A stretch of DNA of 64,000 nucleotides from an uncultured Chryseobacterium sp. (lineage in GTDB: Bacteria > Bacteroidota > Bacteroidia > Flavobacteriales > Weeksellaceae), in the NCBI GenBank assembly GCA_913778275.1, contig CAJYWN010000006.1:1-64000 (forward strand), in the 5' to 3' direction. The translations under genes and the position numbers were made by a program. Shown here piece after piece: positions 41,893 to 51,108 of the stretch. Position 1 is the first letter of the stretch; each line of letters opens with the position of its first letter. Under the pieces are notes generated by a model, which was not told the DNA's origin, did not search any database, and saw nothing but the letters and a program-made list of their open reading frames with translations.

Positions 41893-42648
41893 ATGAAACA
41901 TTACCTGTTTATCCTGTTTTATATTTTCTGCAATGTTTTTATTTACGCATTTCAGGGAACATTCTGGGTATATCTCTTTTGTTTTTTAATGTTCTCTGCA
42001 GTTGTTGTCTGGGGATCTTTTGATATCGGCCTGAATTATTTTGTGAACAATTTTAATCATAAAAGAACGAAAATAAAGGAAGTAGCCCTGACTTTCGACG
42101 ACGGTCCGACGGAATTAACCCCTAAATTTCTGGATCTGCTTAAGGGAAACGATTTAAAAGCCACTTTCTTCTGCATCGGAAAACAGATCGAAAAATATCC
42201 GGAAACCTTCCAAAGAATAATTGCAGAAGGTCATACTGTTGGAAACCATACTTTTTCACATGCTGACAACACCGGTTTTTTATCAACTACAAAAATGACA
42301 GAAGAAATTGGAAAATGTGATGAAGTGATGCTGAAAATCGGCAATTTAAAAACAGATTTATACCGTCCTCCTTTTGGCGTGACCAACCCGAATATTGCCC
42401 GAGCCATCAAAAGAACAGGCAAAAAAAGTATCGGCTGGAATGTGCGGTCTTTAGATACCGTTACGCAGGACGAAAAGAAAATTTACCGGAAAGTCACTAA
42501 AGGTTTAAAAAAAGGGAGCATTATCCTTCTTCACGATACTTCACAAAAAACATATAATGTTTTGGCAGATTTATTGGTATTTTTGAAAAAGAATAATTAT
42601 TCAGCCTTCACGGTTGATTCAATGATTAAAAGTCGAAAAAATGATTAA
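41893..42648 (+). CDS. Polysaccharide deacetylase family protein (NodB domain)
   Basis: This 251-residue protein has two membrane segments at the N-terminus (about residues 3-45) and a NodB domain. The metal and catalytic motifs are LTFDDGP, NHTFSH and RPPFGVTNP, with the late HDTSQKT. It should remove an acetyl group from a glycan or another acetylated substrate at the membrane. Its role in pigment formation is unclear, though such genes recur in flexirubin clusters as I remember them. It overlaps the lolA-like gene by eight bases. Confidence 0.88.
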   Translation: MKHYLFILFYIFCNVFIYAFQGTFWVYLFCFLMFSAVVVWGSFDIGLNYFVNNFNHKRTKIKEVALTFDDGPTELTPKFLDLLKGNDLKATFFCIGKQIEKYPETFQRIIAEGHTVGNHTFSHADNTGFLSTTKMTEEIGKCDEVMLKIGNLKTDLYRPPFGVTNPNIARAIKRTGKKSIGWNVRSLDTVTQDEKKIYRKVTKGLKKGSIILLHDTSQKTYNVLADLLVFLKKNNYSAFTVDSMIKSRKND

Positions 42649-43267
42649 AAATATTGCTTTAGGAGCATTTTTGCTGGTTTCAGGAATTTTCTTTTCACAG
42701 AATACTGCAATGTCCGGAGCCGAAGCCAAAGCATTCGTAACTAAAGTTTCTTCAGAAACAAAAACGATAAAAACATTACAGGCAGATTTTACCCAGACCA
42801 AGAAAATGGATTTTTTGGATAAGAACATTGTTACGTATGGACGAATGTCTTTAAAAACCCCGAATATGCTGAGCTGGAAATACACAAAGCCTTATCAGTA
42901 CAGCATAGTTTTCAGGGATAATAAAATTTTCATTAATGATCAGGGGAAAAAATCTTCTGTAGATGCCAAGAGCAAAACTTTCGAAAAAATCAACAAACTG
43001 ATTGTCGGAAGCTCGAACGGACAGATGTTCAGCGATCCTGAATTTTCGGTGACCTATTTAAAGAATGCCAATTTCAATATTGCAAAATTTACCCCGAAAT
43101 CGGCCCAGCTGCTGAAATATATTAAGCAGATTGAGCTGTATTTTCCAAAAAATCAATCAACCATTTCTCAGGTTAATATGACAGAAGCTTCGGGAGATAC
43201 AACCAATATTCTTTTCAAAAATACAAAAGTCAATGCGCCGGTTGCTGCTTCGGAATTTAGCTTATAG
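42641..43267 (+). CDS. LolA-like lipoprotein carrier
   Basis: A 208-residue periplasmic protein of the LolA/LolB fold, with a signal peptide (ends GIFFSQ) and the family start TIKTLQADFTQTKKMDFLDK. Aryl polyene clusters usually include a LolA-like protein, suggesting that it carries the hydrophobic pigment or its precursor across the periplasm rather than serving general lipoprotein traffic. It overlaps both neighbours (8 and 35 bases), so it is fully embedded in the operon. Confidence 0.88.
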   Translation: MIKNIALGAFLLVSGIFFSQNTAMSGAEAKAFVTKVSSETKTIKTLQADFTQTKKMDFLDKNIVTYGRMSLKTPNMLSWKYTKPYQYSIVFRDNKIFINDQGKKSSVDAKSKTFEKINKLIVGSSNGQMFSDPEFSVTYLKNANFNIAKFTPKSAQLLKYIKQIELYFPKNQSTISQVNMTEASGDTTNILFKNTKVNAPVAASEFSL

Positions 43268-43868
43268 CCTGATTTTCATTTTGTTTGCATCGTGTAAAAC
43301 CTACAGGCTTAATGATGTAAAACCGATCACGGCTTCTGAAAAAACCGTTGAAAATTTATACTTTTCATCAAAGGAAGATTATGTGTATAAATGCCAGATG
43401 GATATTTATAAAAATCATGTAAGCGGCATTTTAATTATCAAAAAAATTGATGCAACGATTCATCGTGTTGTTTTAACTTCGGATTTTGGGAATAAACTGA
43501 TCGATTTTGAGATTTCGGAAAATGATTTTAAGCTGAATTATGTCCTTCCCGATCTGGATAAAAAGATTGTTATTAATTTTTTAAAAAATGATTTCCATGA
43601 ACTTTTAAGACAGAGTTATCCCGTATCGGAAAGTTTTGAAAACGGAAATTCCAGGATTTACCTATCAAAAATTGATAACAAGACGTATTATCTATTCTTT
43701 AACAAAGATAACCACTTGCTAAAACAAATTGTTTACACCAAAAACAATAAGGAGAAAATAGATTTTACATTCGACGCAAAAAAACATATCTTCGCGGATA
43801 GTTTGAATCTTCAACATAAAGATTTTAAAATCAATATAAAACTATTTCAAATCACTGAAACAGAATAA
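43233..43868 (+). CDS. Lipoprotein of the flexirubin operon
   Basis: A 211-residue lipoprotein. The signal MRRLLLRNLAYSLIFILFASC places the lipidated Cys at residue 21, and the later part is beta-rich. I do not recognise a family. Its position after lolA suggests an outer-membrane receptor in the manner of LolB, but this is inference. The start lies 35 bases inside lolA in another frame and is supported because it alone gives a lipobox. Confidence 0.78.
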   Translation: MRRLLLRNLAYSLIFILFASCKTYRLNDVKPITASEKTVENLYFSSKEDYVYKCQMDIYKNHVSGILIIKKIDATIHRVVLTSDFGNKLIDFEISENDFKLNYVLPDLDKKIVINFLKNDFHELLRQSYPVSESFENGNSRIYLSKIDNKTYYLFFNKDNHLLKQIVYTKNNKEKIDFTFDAKKHIFADSLNLQHKDFKINIKLFQITETE

Positions 43869-43871
43869 ACA

Positions 43872-44252
43872 ATGCAGACTATTCTTACCGATTTTTACAG
43901 TTTAGAATCCTACGAAAAAGCAGAAAACGGAAGTTTCACCGCCCATATTTTGCTTAATAAAGACCATGATATCTTTAAAGGGCATTTCCCTGGAAATCCG
44001 GTAACACCGGGAGTTTGTATGATGCAGATTGTGAAAGAGCTTTCTGAAGAATTTACGGAACAAAAACTATTTTTGAAATCTGCTTCCAATGTAAAATTTA
44101 TGGCAATCATTAATCCTTTTGAAACACCGGAACTGAAATTACAGCTGGATATTAATGAATCAGAAGAAGACGTTAAAGTAAAGAATACCACTTCTTTTGG
44201 CGAGACTATTGCACTAAAAATGTCAGTTAACTATAAAAAACTGGCAAAATGA
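43872..44252 (+). CDS. FabZ-like hotdog protein (ApeI type)
   Basis: A 126-residue hotdog domain with the classical segment FKGHFPGNPVTPGVCMMQ (about residues 36-53). The His of the dehydratase site is present, but the Glu expected four residues after PGV is Gln. This may alter or abolish dehydration, or mark the ApeI subgroup. It lies three bases after the lipoprotein stop and overlaps the next gene by four bases. It is the third hotdog of the pathway. Confidence 0.83.
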   Translation: MQTILTDFYSLESYEKAENGSFTAHILLNKDHDIFKGHFPGNPVTPGVCMMQIVKELSEEFTEQKLFLKSASNVKFMAIINPFETPELKLQLDINESEEDVKVKNTTSFGETIALKMSVNYKKLAK

Positions 44253-44725
44253 AATTAATTTTTTCGTTCATCACAGCATGTATCCTTTTCTTTCAATCCG
44301 GAATTGAGTCTTTACGGGACAGCTATGCAAAAGCCAATGCTTCTAATGCCAATACCGAAGCTTTTATCGACACTGCTGAAAAAACTTCCGGATCTGATGC
44401 TGTAACCCAAGGCTATAAAGCGGCAGCTAAAATAATGGAAGCTAAAATCGCTAAACAAAACAGAAAAGCATTGGTAAAATCCGGAGCAACCAGCCTTGAA
44501 AGCATTATCAAAAGCAATCCTAATAATATCGAGCTTCGTGTCATCAGGATGAGCGTTCAGGAAAATATTCCGAAAATTGTGGGATACAGAGGAAGCCTTA
44601 AAGATGATAAAGCTTTTATTCTGAATAATTACAGCAAACAAAATTCAGCCTTAAAAAACTATATTAAAAAATTTGCGGCACAATCTAAAACAATGACGGC
44701 GGCCGAAAAAGCAAATTTTAAATAA
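44249..44725 (+). CDS. Small exported hypothetical protein
   Basis: A 158-residue protein with a signal peptide (about residues 1-18). The mature part is predicted helical and basic (EAKIAKQNRKALVKSGATSL). No known motif is visible. It overlaps the hotdog gene by four bases and ends three bases before the glycosyltransferase gene, so it is part of the operon. It may act in the periplasm in pigment transport. Confidence 0.72.
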   Translation: MKLIFSFITACILFFQSGIESLRDSYAKANASNANTEAFIDTAEKTSGSDAVTQGYKAAAKIMEAKIAKQNRKALVKSGATSLESIIKSNPNNIELRVIRMSVQENIPKIVGYRGSLKDDKAFILNNYSKQNSALKNYIKKFAAQSKTMTAAEKANFK

Positions 44726-44728
44726 ACC

Positions 44729-45901
44729 ATGACCCTCACTGAAGTCCAGCATGCAATTTCCGAAAAGAATATCTGTGTTTTAGTTCCTACCTACAACAAT
44801 GAGAAAACGCTGAAAAGAGTTATTGACGGTATTTTGGAATATACGGATCAGATCATCATTGTAAATGACGGCTCTACCGATTCTACAGCGGCTATTTTAT
44901 ATGATTATCCCGAAATCAAAATTATTCATCTGCCTGAAAATAAAGGAAAAGGAAATGCTTTGAAAACAGGTTTCAGAGAAGCAGAAAAGCTCGGCTACAG
45001 CTATGCCATCACCATTGATTCCGACGGACAGCACTATCCGGACGATATCCCGGTTTTTGTGGAAGCTTTGCTAATGGAAAATCAGGAGGTGCTTCTGATA
45101 GGAAACAGAAACATGGCTCAGGACGGAATTCCCAAGAAAAGCAGCTTCGGGAATCGTTTTTCCAACTTTTGGTTTTGGTTTGAAACAGGGATTAAGCTGG
45201 AGGATACACAATCAGGATACAGATTGTACCCGCTTCATAAAATTCCCAGAAAATATTTTACTCCCAAATTTGAATTTGAGATTGAAATCATTGTACGGAC
45301 AGCCTGGAGGCATATTCCGGTGAAAAACGTCCCGGTAAAAGTATTGTATGATCCTGCTGAAAGAGTATCTCATTTCAGGCCTTTCAAAGATTTTACAAGA
45401 ATCAGTATTCTCAATACAATTTTGGTATTCATCACGCTGGTTTACATTATTCCAAGAAATTTCATCAACAATTTCAAAAAAAAAAGTTTTAAAAGGTTTA
45501 TAAAAGAAGATGTACTTGAAAGTGACGGGAGCAATCGCACCAAAGCATTTTCCATTGCCTTAGGCGTATTCATAGGATTTTCTCCTTTTTGGGGTTTTCA
45601 TACTCTGCTTACTATTTCTTTAGCGGTACTTTTCAAGCTGAATAAAGTGCTGGCTTTTGTAGCGTCGAATGTAAGCATACCTCCTTTTATTCCTTTCATC
45701 ATTGCAGCGTCATTATTTCTGGGTGCACCCTTCGTCGGTGGAAACAGCAATATTTTAAGTCAGGAGCTCAATTTTGATCTGGTAAAAAACAATCTGCTTC
45801 AGTATCTTATCGGCAGCGCTATATTATCGGTTACTATGTCCCTCATTTCCGGAATTTCCGTTTTTCTGTTCCTGAACAAAGTAGATCCGGAAAATACATA
45901 A
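44729..45901 (+). CDS. Family 2 glycosyltransferase fused to DUF2062
   Basis: A 390-residue fusion. The N-terminal GT2 domain has CVLVPTYNNEKTLKRVIDGI, IVNDGSTDST and TIDSDGQH, as in dolichol-phosphate-mannose-synthase-like enzymes. The C-terminal DUF2062 region (from about residue 255) has AFSIALGVFIGFSPFWGFHT and several membrane helices. Fusions or neighbours of this kind are common in aryl polyene clusters. A sugar-lipid substrate is likely but not identified. It is the last gene of the plus-strand operon and is followed by a terminator. Confidence 0.87.
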   Translation: MTLTEVQHAISEKNICVLVPTYNNEKTLKRVIDGILEYTDQIIIVNDGSTDSTAAILYDYPEIKIIHLPENKGKGNALKTGFREAEKLGYSYAITIDSDGQHYPDDIPVFVEALLMENQEVLLIGNRNMAQDGIPKKSSFGNRFSNFWFWFETGIKLEDTQSGYRLYPLHKIPRKYFTPKFEFEIEIIVRTAWRHIPVKNVPVKVLYDPAERVSHFRPFKDFTRISILNTILVFITLVYIIPRNFINNFKKKSFKRFIKEDVLESDGSNRTKAFSIALGVFIGFSPFWGFHTLLTISLAVLFKLNKVLAFVASNVSIPPFIPFIIAASLFLGAPFVGGNSNILSQELNFDLVKNNLLQYLIGSAILSVTMSLISGISVFLFLNKVDPENT

Positions 45902-45912
45902 ATTGAAATAAA

Positions 45913-45940
45913 AACTGCAAAGCCTTCAGACCCTGCAGTT
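45913..45940. terminator. Bidirectional terminator between convergent genes
   Basis: A 7-bp stem (AACTGCA / TGCAGTT) with a 14-base loop and A/T tracts on both sides lies between the plus-strand operon end and the FG-GAP gene end. Confidence 0.6.
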
Positions 45941-45950
45941 ATATTAAGTT

Positions 45951-47966
45951 TTATTGTACTGTTATTTTCTGTGAATAACTCTTTCCTTTTTTATCCGTTA
46001 CCTGCAACAGGTAATTTCCAGGCTTTAAGTCTTTCACGGAAATCTGGTTTCTTTCAACGGTAACCTGCAGAACAATCCTTCCGCTCATCTCATAAATTTT
46101 AGCCCGTTCCGGTATAAAATCAGGCTTTGTCTTGAACTGAATGATATCGTGTGCCGGATTTGGATATACCGTAAACATCTCTTCTGCAGCCTGAATTTCT
46201 TTTGTGCCCAGGAACGAACCTTCCACAACATTTAACGTCGTATTCGGCGTTACATTGTAAATCGTATCTACCAGTCCGGAAGGCCAGCGTACAATCACTT
46301 TTGTAATGGCTGTAGCCTGACCGATTCCGAAATGCGCATTCAATGTGCTCATATTTCCAAAACCGGTTCCGCTTTGTATATCTCTGATCTGTTTTCCCCA
46401 GGACCCGTAAATTTCAACTCTTGCGCCAATTCCACTTCTGTTGCTTTGGGTTCCTCTGAGAGTTACTTTCAGCCATTTGTTGGTATTCCCGGCATTCATC
46501 ATGATTGTACTTCCGTTTTGAATATCCAGAAATCCATCATTATTCAAATCCCCGATAGGACGATCAAAGTTACTCAGGTTATAAGGATTAGGATTAGGCG
46601 TAAAGGTAAAATCTCCGTTTCCGAACATGATGGTATTTCCTGCTCCCAGAACATCCAGAAATCCGTCGTTATCAAAATCGTGAGCCACATATTCCCTGCT
46701 TAGCGCACTGGTGGTATCATAGCCTGATCCTGATGATTTATCGGTAAACGTTCCGTCCCCGTTATTTTTCATTACTTTACTCAGTCCATTTGCCGTGGAA
46801 TTAATTCCCACCACCGCGTCCATCCATCCGTCATTATTAAAATCTCCCCATGCGGAAGACCATGTCTGAACCGGGTTTGCCATATTGGCTGCCGCCGCAA
46901 CATTGGTGAACGTGGCGTTCCCGTTATTTCTGTGAAGTTCATCGATGTTCCCGCCCGGACCCGAGCCTCCGCCGCTGCATTTTGCAATAAAGAGGTCCAT
47001 ATCTCCGTCATTATCATAATCAATCCAGATAGAACCGTAATTTCCTCCGGAAGGGAAATCTCCCAGTCCGCCCTGATTATGATTCATGTCTGTACCGTCG
47101 TTGATATAATATCTGTTCGGCGCATTATCATCACAGACGAACGCATCTAATTTCCCGTCGTTGTTGATGTCTATAAAATTGGTTCTCTGAACTAAAAAAG
47201 ACTGCGGTTTCCTGTCGGATGTATAGGCTGTTCCGTTGGCATTGGCCTTTAAGAAGGCGATTCCGCTTCCAGAGCCGTAAATCAGATCATTAAAACCGTT
47301 GTTATCATAATCTCCTGCAGCAATACTCCAGGAAGGTGTTATAACAGTAGTAGGAACCGTATACGTAACGTTACTGAATGTTCCTCCAGGCTGTTGATAA
47401 GAAATAATAATCTGAGTAGCACTTACCACGGAAACAATATCATCAAGATAGTCTCCGTTCATATCTACAATACAGTTGTTAAAATTCCCTGCAACAGAAA
47501 CCGGCTGGGAAGTAAAGGTCAGTCGATCAGGCTGCACCACTACTTCTGAAACATTGATATTAAAGCCTAATGAAGAAAATTTGTTATCAAATACAATATA
47601 ATACGTTGTGCCCGCAACGGCATTAAAGGTGACCTGAGAAAACTGTCCGGTGTAATCGTCGTTGGCGGCAATACAATTGAGCGCAGTACAATTTCCTGAA
47701 AATACGATTAAACGCGTATCTGCGTTTTGGCCAGCAGACGAAGTGTTAATTTTAATCGTTTTATTAGCGGTGGCTGTATATTTATACCATAACCCTTTTG
47801 TTCCGGGCCCGCCCGTTAAAGTACAGACCGTTAAAGGCGGATCTCCTGTAATACTGGGAGCGATAACCGTTCCTAAGCCGAGCGGAACTGCTGTGGCGCA
47901 TGTAAGCTGTGCAGAGAGCCATGTACTGTTTAATAATAAAACGAAGAAGGGGAATATTTTTTTCAT
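45951..47966 (-). CDS. T9SS-secreted FG-GAP/ASPIC-UnbV (CRTAC1-like) protein
   Basis: A 671-residue secreted protein with a signal peptide (ends WLSAQ) and a jelly-roll-like first domain with a Cys pair. Several FG-GAP/VCBS repeats follow with calcium-binding DxNxDG loops, for example DINNDGKLDA and DYDNDGDMDL. Next come an ASPIC/UnbV domain (WPSGLVDTIYNVTPNTTL) and a type IX sorting domain (VYPNPAHDIIQF to the end). It is probably a surface adhesin or matrix protein, unrelated to pigment synthesis. It lies with the cytochrome gene in a block that separates the two flexirubin operons. Confidence 0.9.
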   Translation of the reverse strand: MKKIFPFFVLLLNSTWLSAQLTCATAVPLGLGTVIAPSITGDPPLTVCTLTGGPGTKGLWYKYTATANKTIKINTSSAGQNADTRLIVFSGNCTALNCIAANDDYTGQFSQVTFNAVAGTTYYIVFDNKFSSLGFNINVSEVVVQPDRLTFTSQPVSVAGNFNNCIVDMNGDYLDDIVSVVSATQIIISYQQPGGTFSNVTYTVPTTVITPSWSIAAGDYDNNGFNDLIYGSGSGIAFLKANANGTAYTSDRKPQSFLVQRTNFIDINNDGKLDAFVCDDNAPNRYYINDGTDMNHNQGGLGDFPSGGNYGSIWIDYDNDGDMDLFIAKCSGGGSGPGGNIDELHRNNGNATFTNVAAAANMANPVQTWSSAWGDFNNDGWMDAVVGINSTANGLSKVMKNNGDGTFTDKSSGSGYDTTSALSREYVAHDFDNDGFLDVLGAGNTIMFGNGDFTFTPNPNPYNLSNFDRPIGDLNNDGFLDIQNGSTIMMNAGNTNKWLKVTLRGTQSNRSGIGARVEIYGSWGKQIRDIQSGTGFGNMSTLNAHFGIGQATAITKVIVRWPSGLVDTIYNVTPNTTLNVVEGSFLGTKEIQAAEEMFTVYPNPAHDIIQFKTKPDFIPERAKIYEMSGRIVLQVTVERNQISVKDLKPGNYLLQVTDKKGKSYSQKITVQ

Positions 47967-47990
47967 GGATAAAAGTTTTTATTATTGTTT

Positions 47991-49085
47991 TTATGGACAG
48001 GTCTGATTTAAAGAAGAAATCCATTGCTTAAGGAGTTCTACTCCTTCATCGTGAACGATCGTTCTTCCGAGCAGAGGCATTCTGTTGTTTTCATTGGTAG
48101 AGCTCAATCTGAAATGCATTACCGATTTGGCAGGATTTCCAGGTGTAATAATTCTTTCGAGTGAAGAATTAAGGGGTTCATCAGCCATTACGCAGACTCC
48201 CATTTTTGTTAAGTTTGCAGTCTGGCTGAAGCTTAAACGTATTGCTCTGTAATCGCATCGTGCATTTTCCTGATGACAGTGCGCACAATTGATATCAAGA
48301 TAAGACCGAAGGCGAATATCCAAAGGTTTACTGGTATCTTTATAATTCACTGTAGAGACAATACTGGATGGATAACTTTGGAGATAACCCTCATCAACAA
48401 ACTTTTGAAGCTGGTTTTTAATGCCATTGGAATAATTGTAAGTTCCATTCAAATTTTGAGGCTTCATACCGATGGGAATCGGTTTGTTGTCCAATTTATG
48501 ACAGGCCAGGCATTCTGTCTCAGAAGGAATCCTGTAATCTGTTGTTATAATATCTCCATTATTTTTTTTGAACGTAATATTTTTAGAAGTGCCACTTGCA
48601 AAGTTTGCTCCGGTAACCAGTTCTGCTTCAGTCTGGGCATCATTCCAGAGATATTCTGCAAAAATCCATCCTGTAGACTTTTTAATCATCAGGCGTGTCT
48701 CCAGAATCTTTGTTGTATTGCCCGGTTGTATCGTATTATAGTAGAAATTTTTAATAAGGACAGTACCTACGGGAAAATTCAGTATTTTATCATCAGTATC
48801 ATAGCCTGCTTTTACTCCGCCAGGCATCCAGATGAACCTCTTCTTTAATGCATAATCGGTAAAAAGCGAGCTGGCCGGCTCATAAGGAATAACCTTGGTA
48901 TTAGGTTGCAGATTTTTCAGTTCACCGGTAAAAAACATATAAGTCGATAACTTTGCGTACGGAACTGCATCAATATTAAAATTAACAAAAGAACTCTCCG
49001 TTTCTACGCTTTCAATTTTTTCATCACTTTTACAGGAAAACAGCACTAAAAAACATAATAGTGACAGCAGGTAGACTTTTCTCAT
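47991..49085 (-). CDS. Diheme c-type cytochrome lipoprotein (SO2930-like)
   Basis: A 364-residue lipoprotein (signal MRKVYLLSLLCFLVLFSC, Cys 18) with two CxxCH heme-binding motifs, CLACHKL and CAHCHQE. This is the pattern of the SO2930 family of diheme cytochromes. It would act in the periplasm in electron transfer. It ends in a segment with RMPLLGRTIVHDEG. It starts 24 bases before the FG-GAP gene, so the two may be co-transcribed. A direct link to flexirubin oxidation is conceivable but unsupported. Confidence 0.85.
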   Translation of the reverse strand: MRKVYLLSLLCFLVLFSCKSDEKIESVETESSFVNFNIDAVPYAKLSTYMFFTGELKNLQPNTKVIPYEPASSLFTDYALKKRFIWMPGGVKAGYDTDDKILNFPVGTVLIKNFYYNTIQPGNTTKILETRLMIKKSTGWIFAEYLWNDAQTEAELVTGANFASGTSKNITFKKNNGDIITTDYRIPSETECLACHKLDNKPIPIGMKPQNLNGTYNYSNGIKNQLQKFVDEGYLQSYPSSIVSTVNYKDTSKPLDIRLRSYLDINCAHCHQENARCDYRAIRLSFSQTANLTKMGVCVMADEPLNSSLERIITPGNPAKSVMHFRLSSTNENNRMPLLGRTIVHDEGVELLKQWISSLNQTCP

Positions 49086-49305
49086 CCATTAATAATTTAA
49101 CGGAAACGAATTTAATCAATTAAACAATACAAAATAAAAAAATCAACAATAAAATCAATATTATTTTAAATAACAAACATTTTAAATGTTATTTTATGAA
49201 ATTTATTCTGTTAAAATATGATAAAAAGTAATCACTTTAAAAATCATAATTTAAGATATCTATTCAAGAAAATAGTAGTATAATGCAATATGTTATAAAT
49301 AAAAT

Positions 49306-51108
49306 TTATCTATTTACTTTTCCGGAAGATTTTCGGAGATAACGTTCCACATTTCTTCTGTCGGGAACGGTGGTAATTTCTTTCGTTAATGCTTTTTCAA
49401 ATGCTGTCTGTGCTTTCACATAATCTTTTCGGTTGAAATAATATTTTCCGGTTTGATAATACACCAGCCAGTAATCCGGATTTAGATATTGGTAATGGGT
49501 AAGAAAGTCATCTGTTAACGATACTTCACCCTCAATTCCCTTTTCCACTTCGTGATTAACCATTTTGTATTGCTTATAATTTTCAAATTCCTCAGAGTTG
49601 ATGAAAGGATCTTTGGAAATGTTTAGTTCAGATCTGGCAAAGTCTCCGTTTTTTAATTGTTCCTCCGAAAAAATTTCATTAAGGTCATAACATACGAATT
49701 CGCCGAGCTGATAAGGATTCGCCGAAACCCATACTAACTTTTTCAGAGGAGAAAAGATCACGGCGTGATGTGCCAGAAGCTGATTGATCGCCTTTTCGTT
49801 TCCGTATCCTATCTTTTCTCCTTTCAGTCCGGATTTATCCCTTAGGATGGCAGCCATTTTTTCAGGATTCAGCTGTTTATTTTCCGCTAAAAGTTCCCGG
49901 AGCTTTTCGTAACGGTATTCGGAATGGCTCTCTGCAATATGCTTCTGATTCCTTCTATCATTTTTATATGCCTCTGACTGAAAATGGTTGGTACAAAACA
50001 CACGGCTTGTATTTTCGGCCTGATATACCCCGAAATTATCCGGTGACACTTCAATGATGACCGCATTTTTATCATACGCACTTCCTACAAGGATAGATTC
50101 CGAGACAAAAACCTTTCTCTTCTTTACAATGGCAATCGCTTCATCAATATTTCTCGCATACTGCAGAATTTCCCTTGTAACAAGAGAAATCGGTGTTTTT
50201 GCAGTTAGCGGAATTTTAGATTTTCCGGCATTGATGGTTACCGTAATTCCTTCTTTATTCATTCCGGAAACCACTCCTATCATTCCCGGCCAGCTTATCG
50301 AGAGATACGGAATTCCATCTTCGGGCTCTACCATTTCAACGACTTTATTTTGAGCAAAATCGTCACCCACGTAAAAATCAAAATTTCTTCCGATCAGCAA
50401 ATCTCCGTCTTCAGTATTTTCATTCCAAACGGCAAGAGAAGTGCACCCTACCATCATGAGATCCTGCATGGCGTGACCAATATCGTGAGCACCGTGCAGG
50501 TAAAGATTCCGAAGATATTTCGGAGCTATAAAATCGTATTCATCCGACGCATATTGGGATAATCCGTATAATTCTGCCTGATAATCTTCACGGACATTGA
50601 GATACATTTTCCGGTTGTACCATTTCAGAAAACCACGAAGCAGATTTTGTTTAAATTTTGAAGGAACAAAGCCTTCCACTTTTGAAAAGAAAATTTTTTC
50701 CTGCTTTTGCATGAGATTCTGCGTGAGTGCTCCATTATTGTATCCCAACTGCAGTGGATTTCCATTAATATAAAGCTCCCAGAGCTGCTGCTTATTCTTT
50801 GTTAAATAATTTTGCTTAAAACTAAAAGTAGAATCGTTAATTTTTGTAACTTTTGGAATTTCAAGGGAATACTGCTTCACCTCGGGAAGATGATGTACCG
50901 ATTTTTGGATTCCGCAAGAAGTGAGGTTGAGGATAAAGATCAGGCTGAAAACAAATAAAATGATAGATCCATTTTTGCGAAAACATTGAATCTTGTCACT
51001 CTGACGAAAGAAGAATCCCGACAAAGACAGTTGAGATTCTTCAATCCTTTTCGCTTCGTTCAGAATGACAACCCGCATATTATTTCTGACTTTATTAACC
51101 ATTTTCAT
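49306..51108 (-). CDS. Ntn-type acyltransferase/hydrolase (C45-like) lipoprotein
   Basis: A 600-residue protein related to acyl-CoA:6-aminopenicillanate acyltransferase. The nucleophile Cys222 lies in MVGCTSLAVW, followed by GDLLIGRNFDFY. A lipobox (LTSC, Cys65) follows a membrane segment, and a TPR-like motif lies near the C-terminus. The start overlaps the stop of the upstream FAD enzyme (ATGA). Residues 14-38 are encoded exactly by a 75-bp palindromic repeat. It is the last gene of the minus-strand flexirubin operon and could act in amide or ester formation or cleavage. Confidence 0.85.
   Translation of the reverse strand: MKMVNKVRNNMRVVILNEAKRIEESQLSLSGFFFRQSDKIQCFRKNGSIILFVFSLIFILNLTSCGIQKSVHHLPEVKQYSLEIPKVTKINDSTFSFKQNYLTKNKQQLWELYINGNPLQLGYNNGALTQNLMQKQEKIFFSKVEGFVPSKFKQNLLRGFLKWYNRKMYLNVREDYQAELYGLSQYASDEYDFIAPKYLRNLYLHGAHDIGHAMQDLMMVGCTSLAVWNENTEDGDLLIGRNFDFYVGDDFAQNKVVEMVEPEDGIPYLSISWPGMIGVVSGMNKEGITVTINAGKSKIPLTAKTPISLVTREILQYARNIDEAIAIVKKRKVFVSESILVGSAYDKNAVIIEVSPDNFGVYQAENTSRVFCTNHFQSEAYKNDRRNQKHIAESHSEYRYEKLRELLAENKQLNPEKMAAILRDKSGLKGEKIGYGNEKAINQLLAHHAVIFSPLKKLVWVSANPYQLGEFVCYDLNEIFSEEQLKNGDFARSELNISKDPFINSEEFENYKQYKMVNHEVEKGIEGEVSLTDDFLTHYQYLNPDYWLVYYQTGKYYFNRKDYVKAQTAFEKALTKEITTVPDRRNVERYLRKSSGKVNR
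50995..51069. repeat. 75-bp palindromic element, copy 2, inside a coding sequence
   Basis: GTCACTCTGA and TCAGAATGAC form the ends, with an inner GAAGAATC / GATTCTTC pair. The element matches 41771-41845 in length and arms, while the centre differs. Seventy-five bases equal 25 codons, and it is placed exactly on codon boundaries of the overlapping gene. Confidence 0.85.

Noticed and set aside
46332..48006. Several frames antisense to the FG-GAP protein gene
   Set aside because: The repeated DxNxDG codons create stop-free complements. No independent evidence supports any of them.
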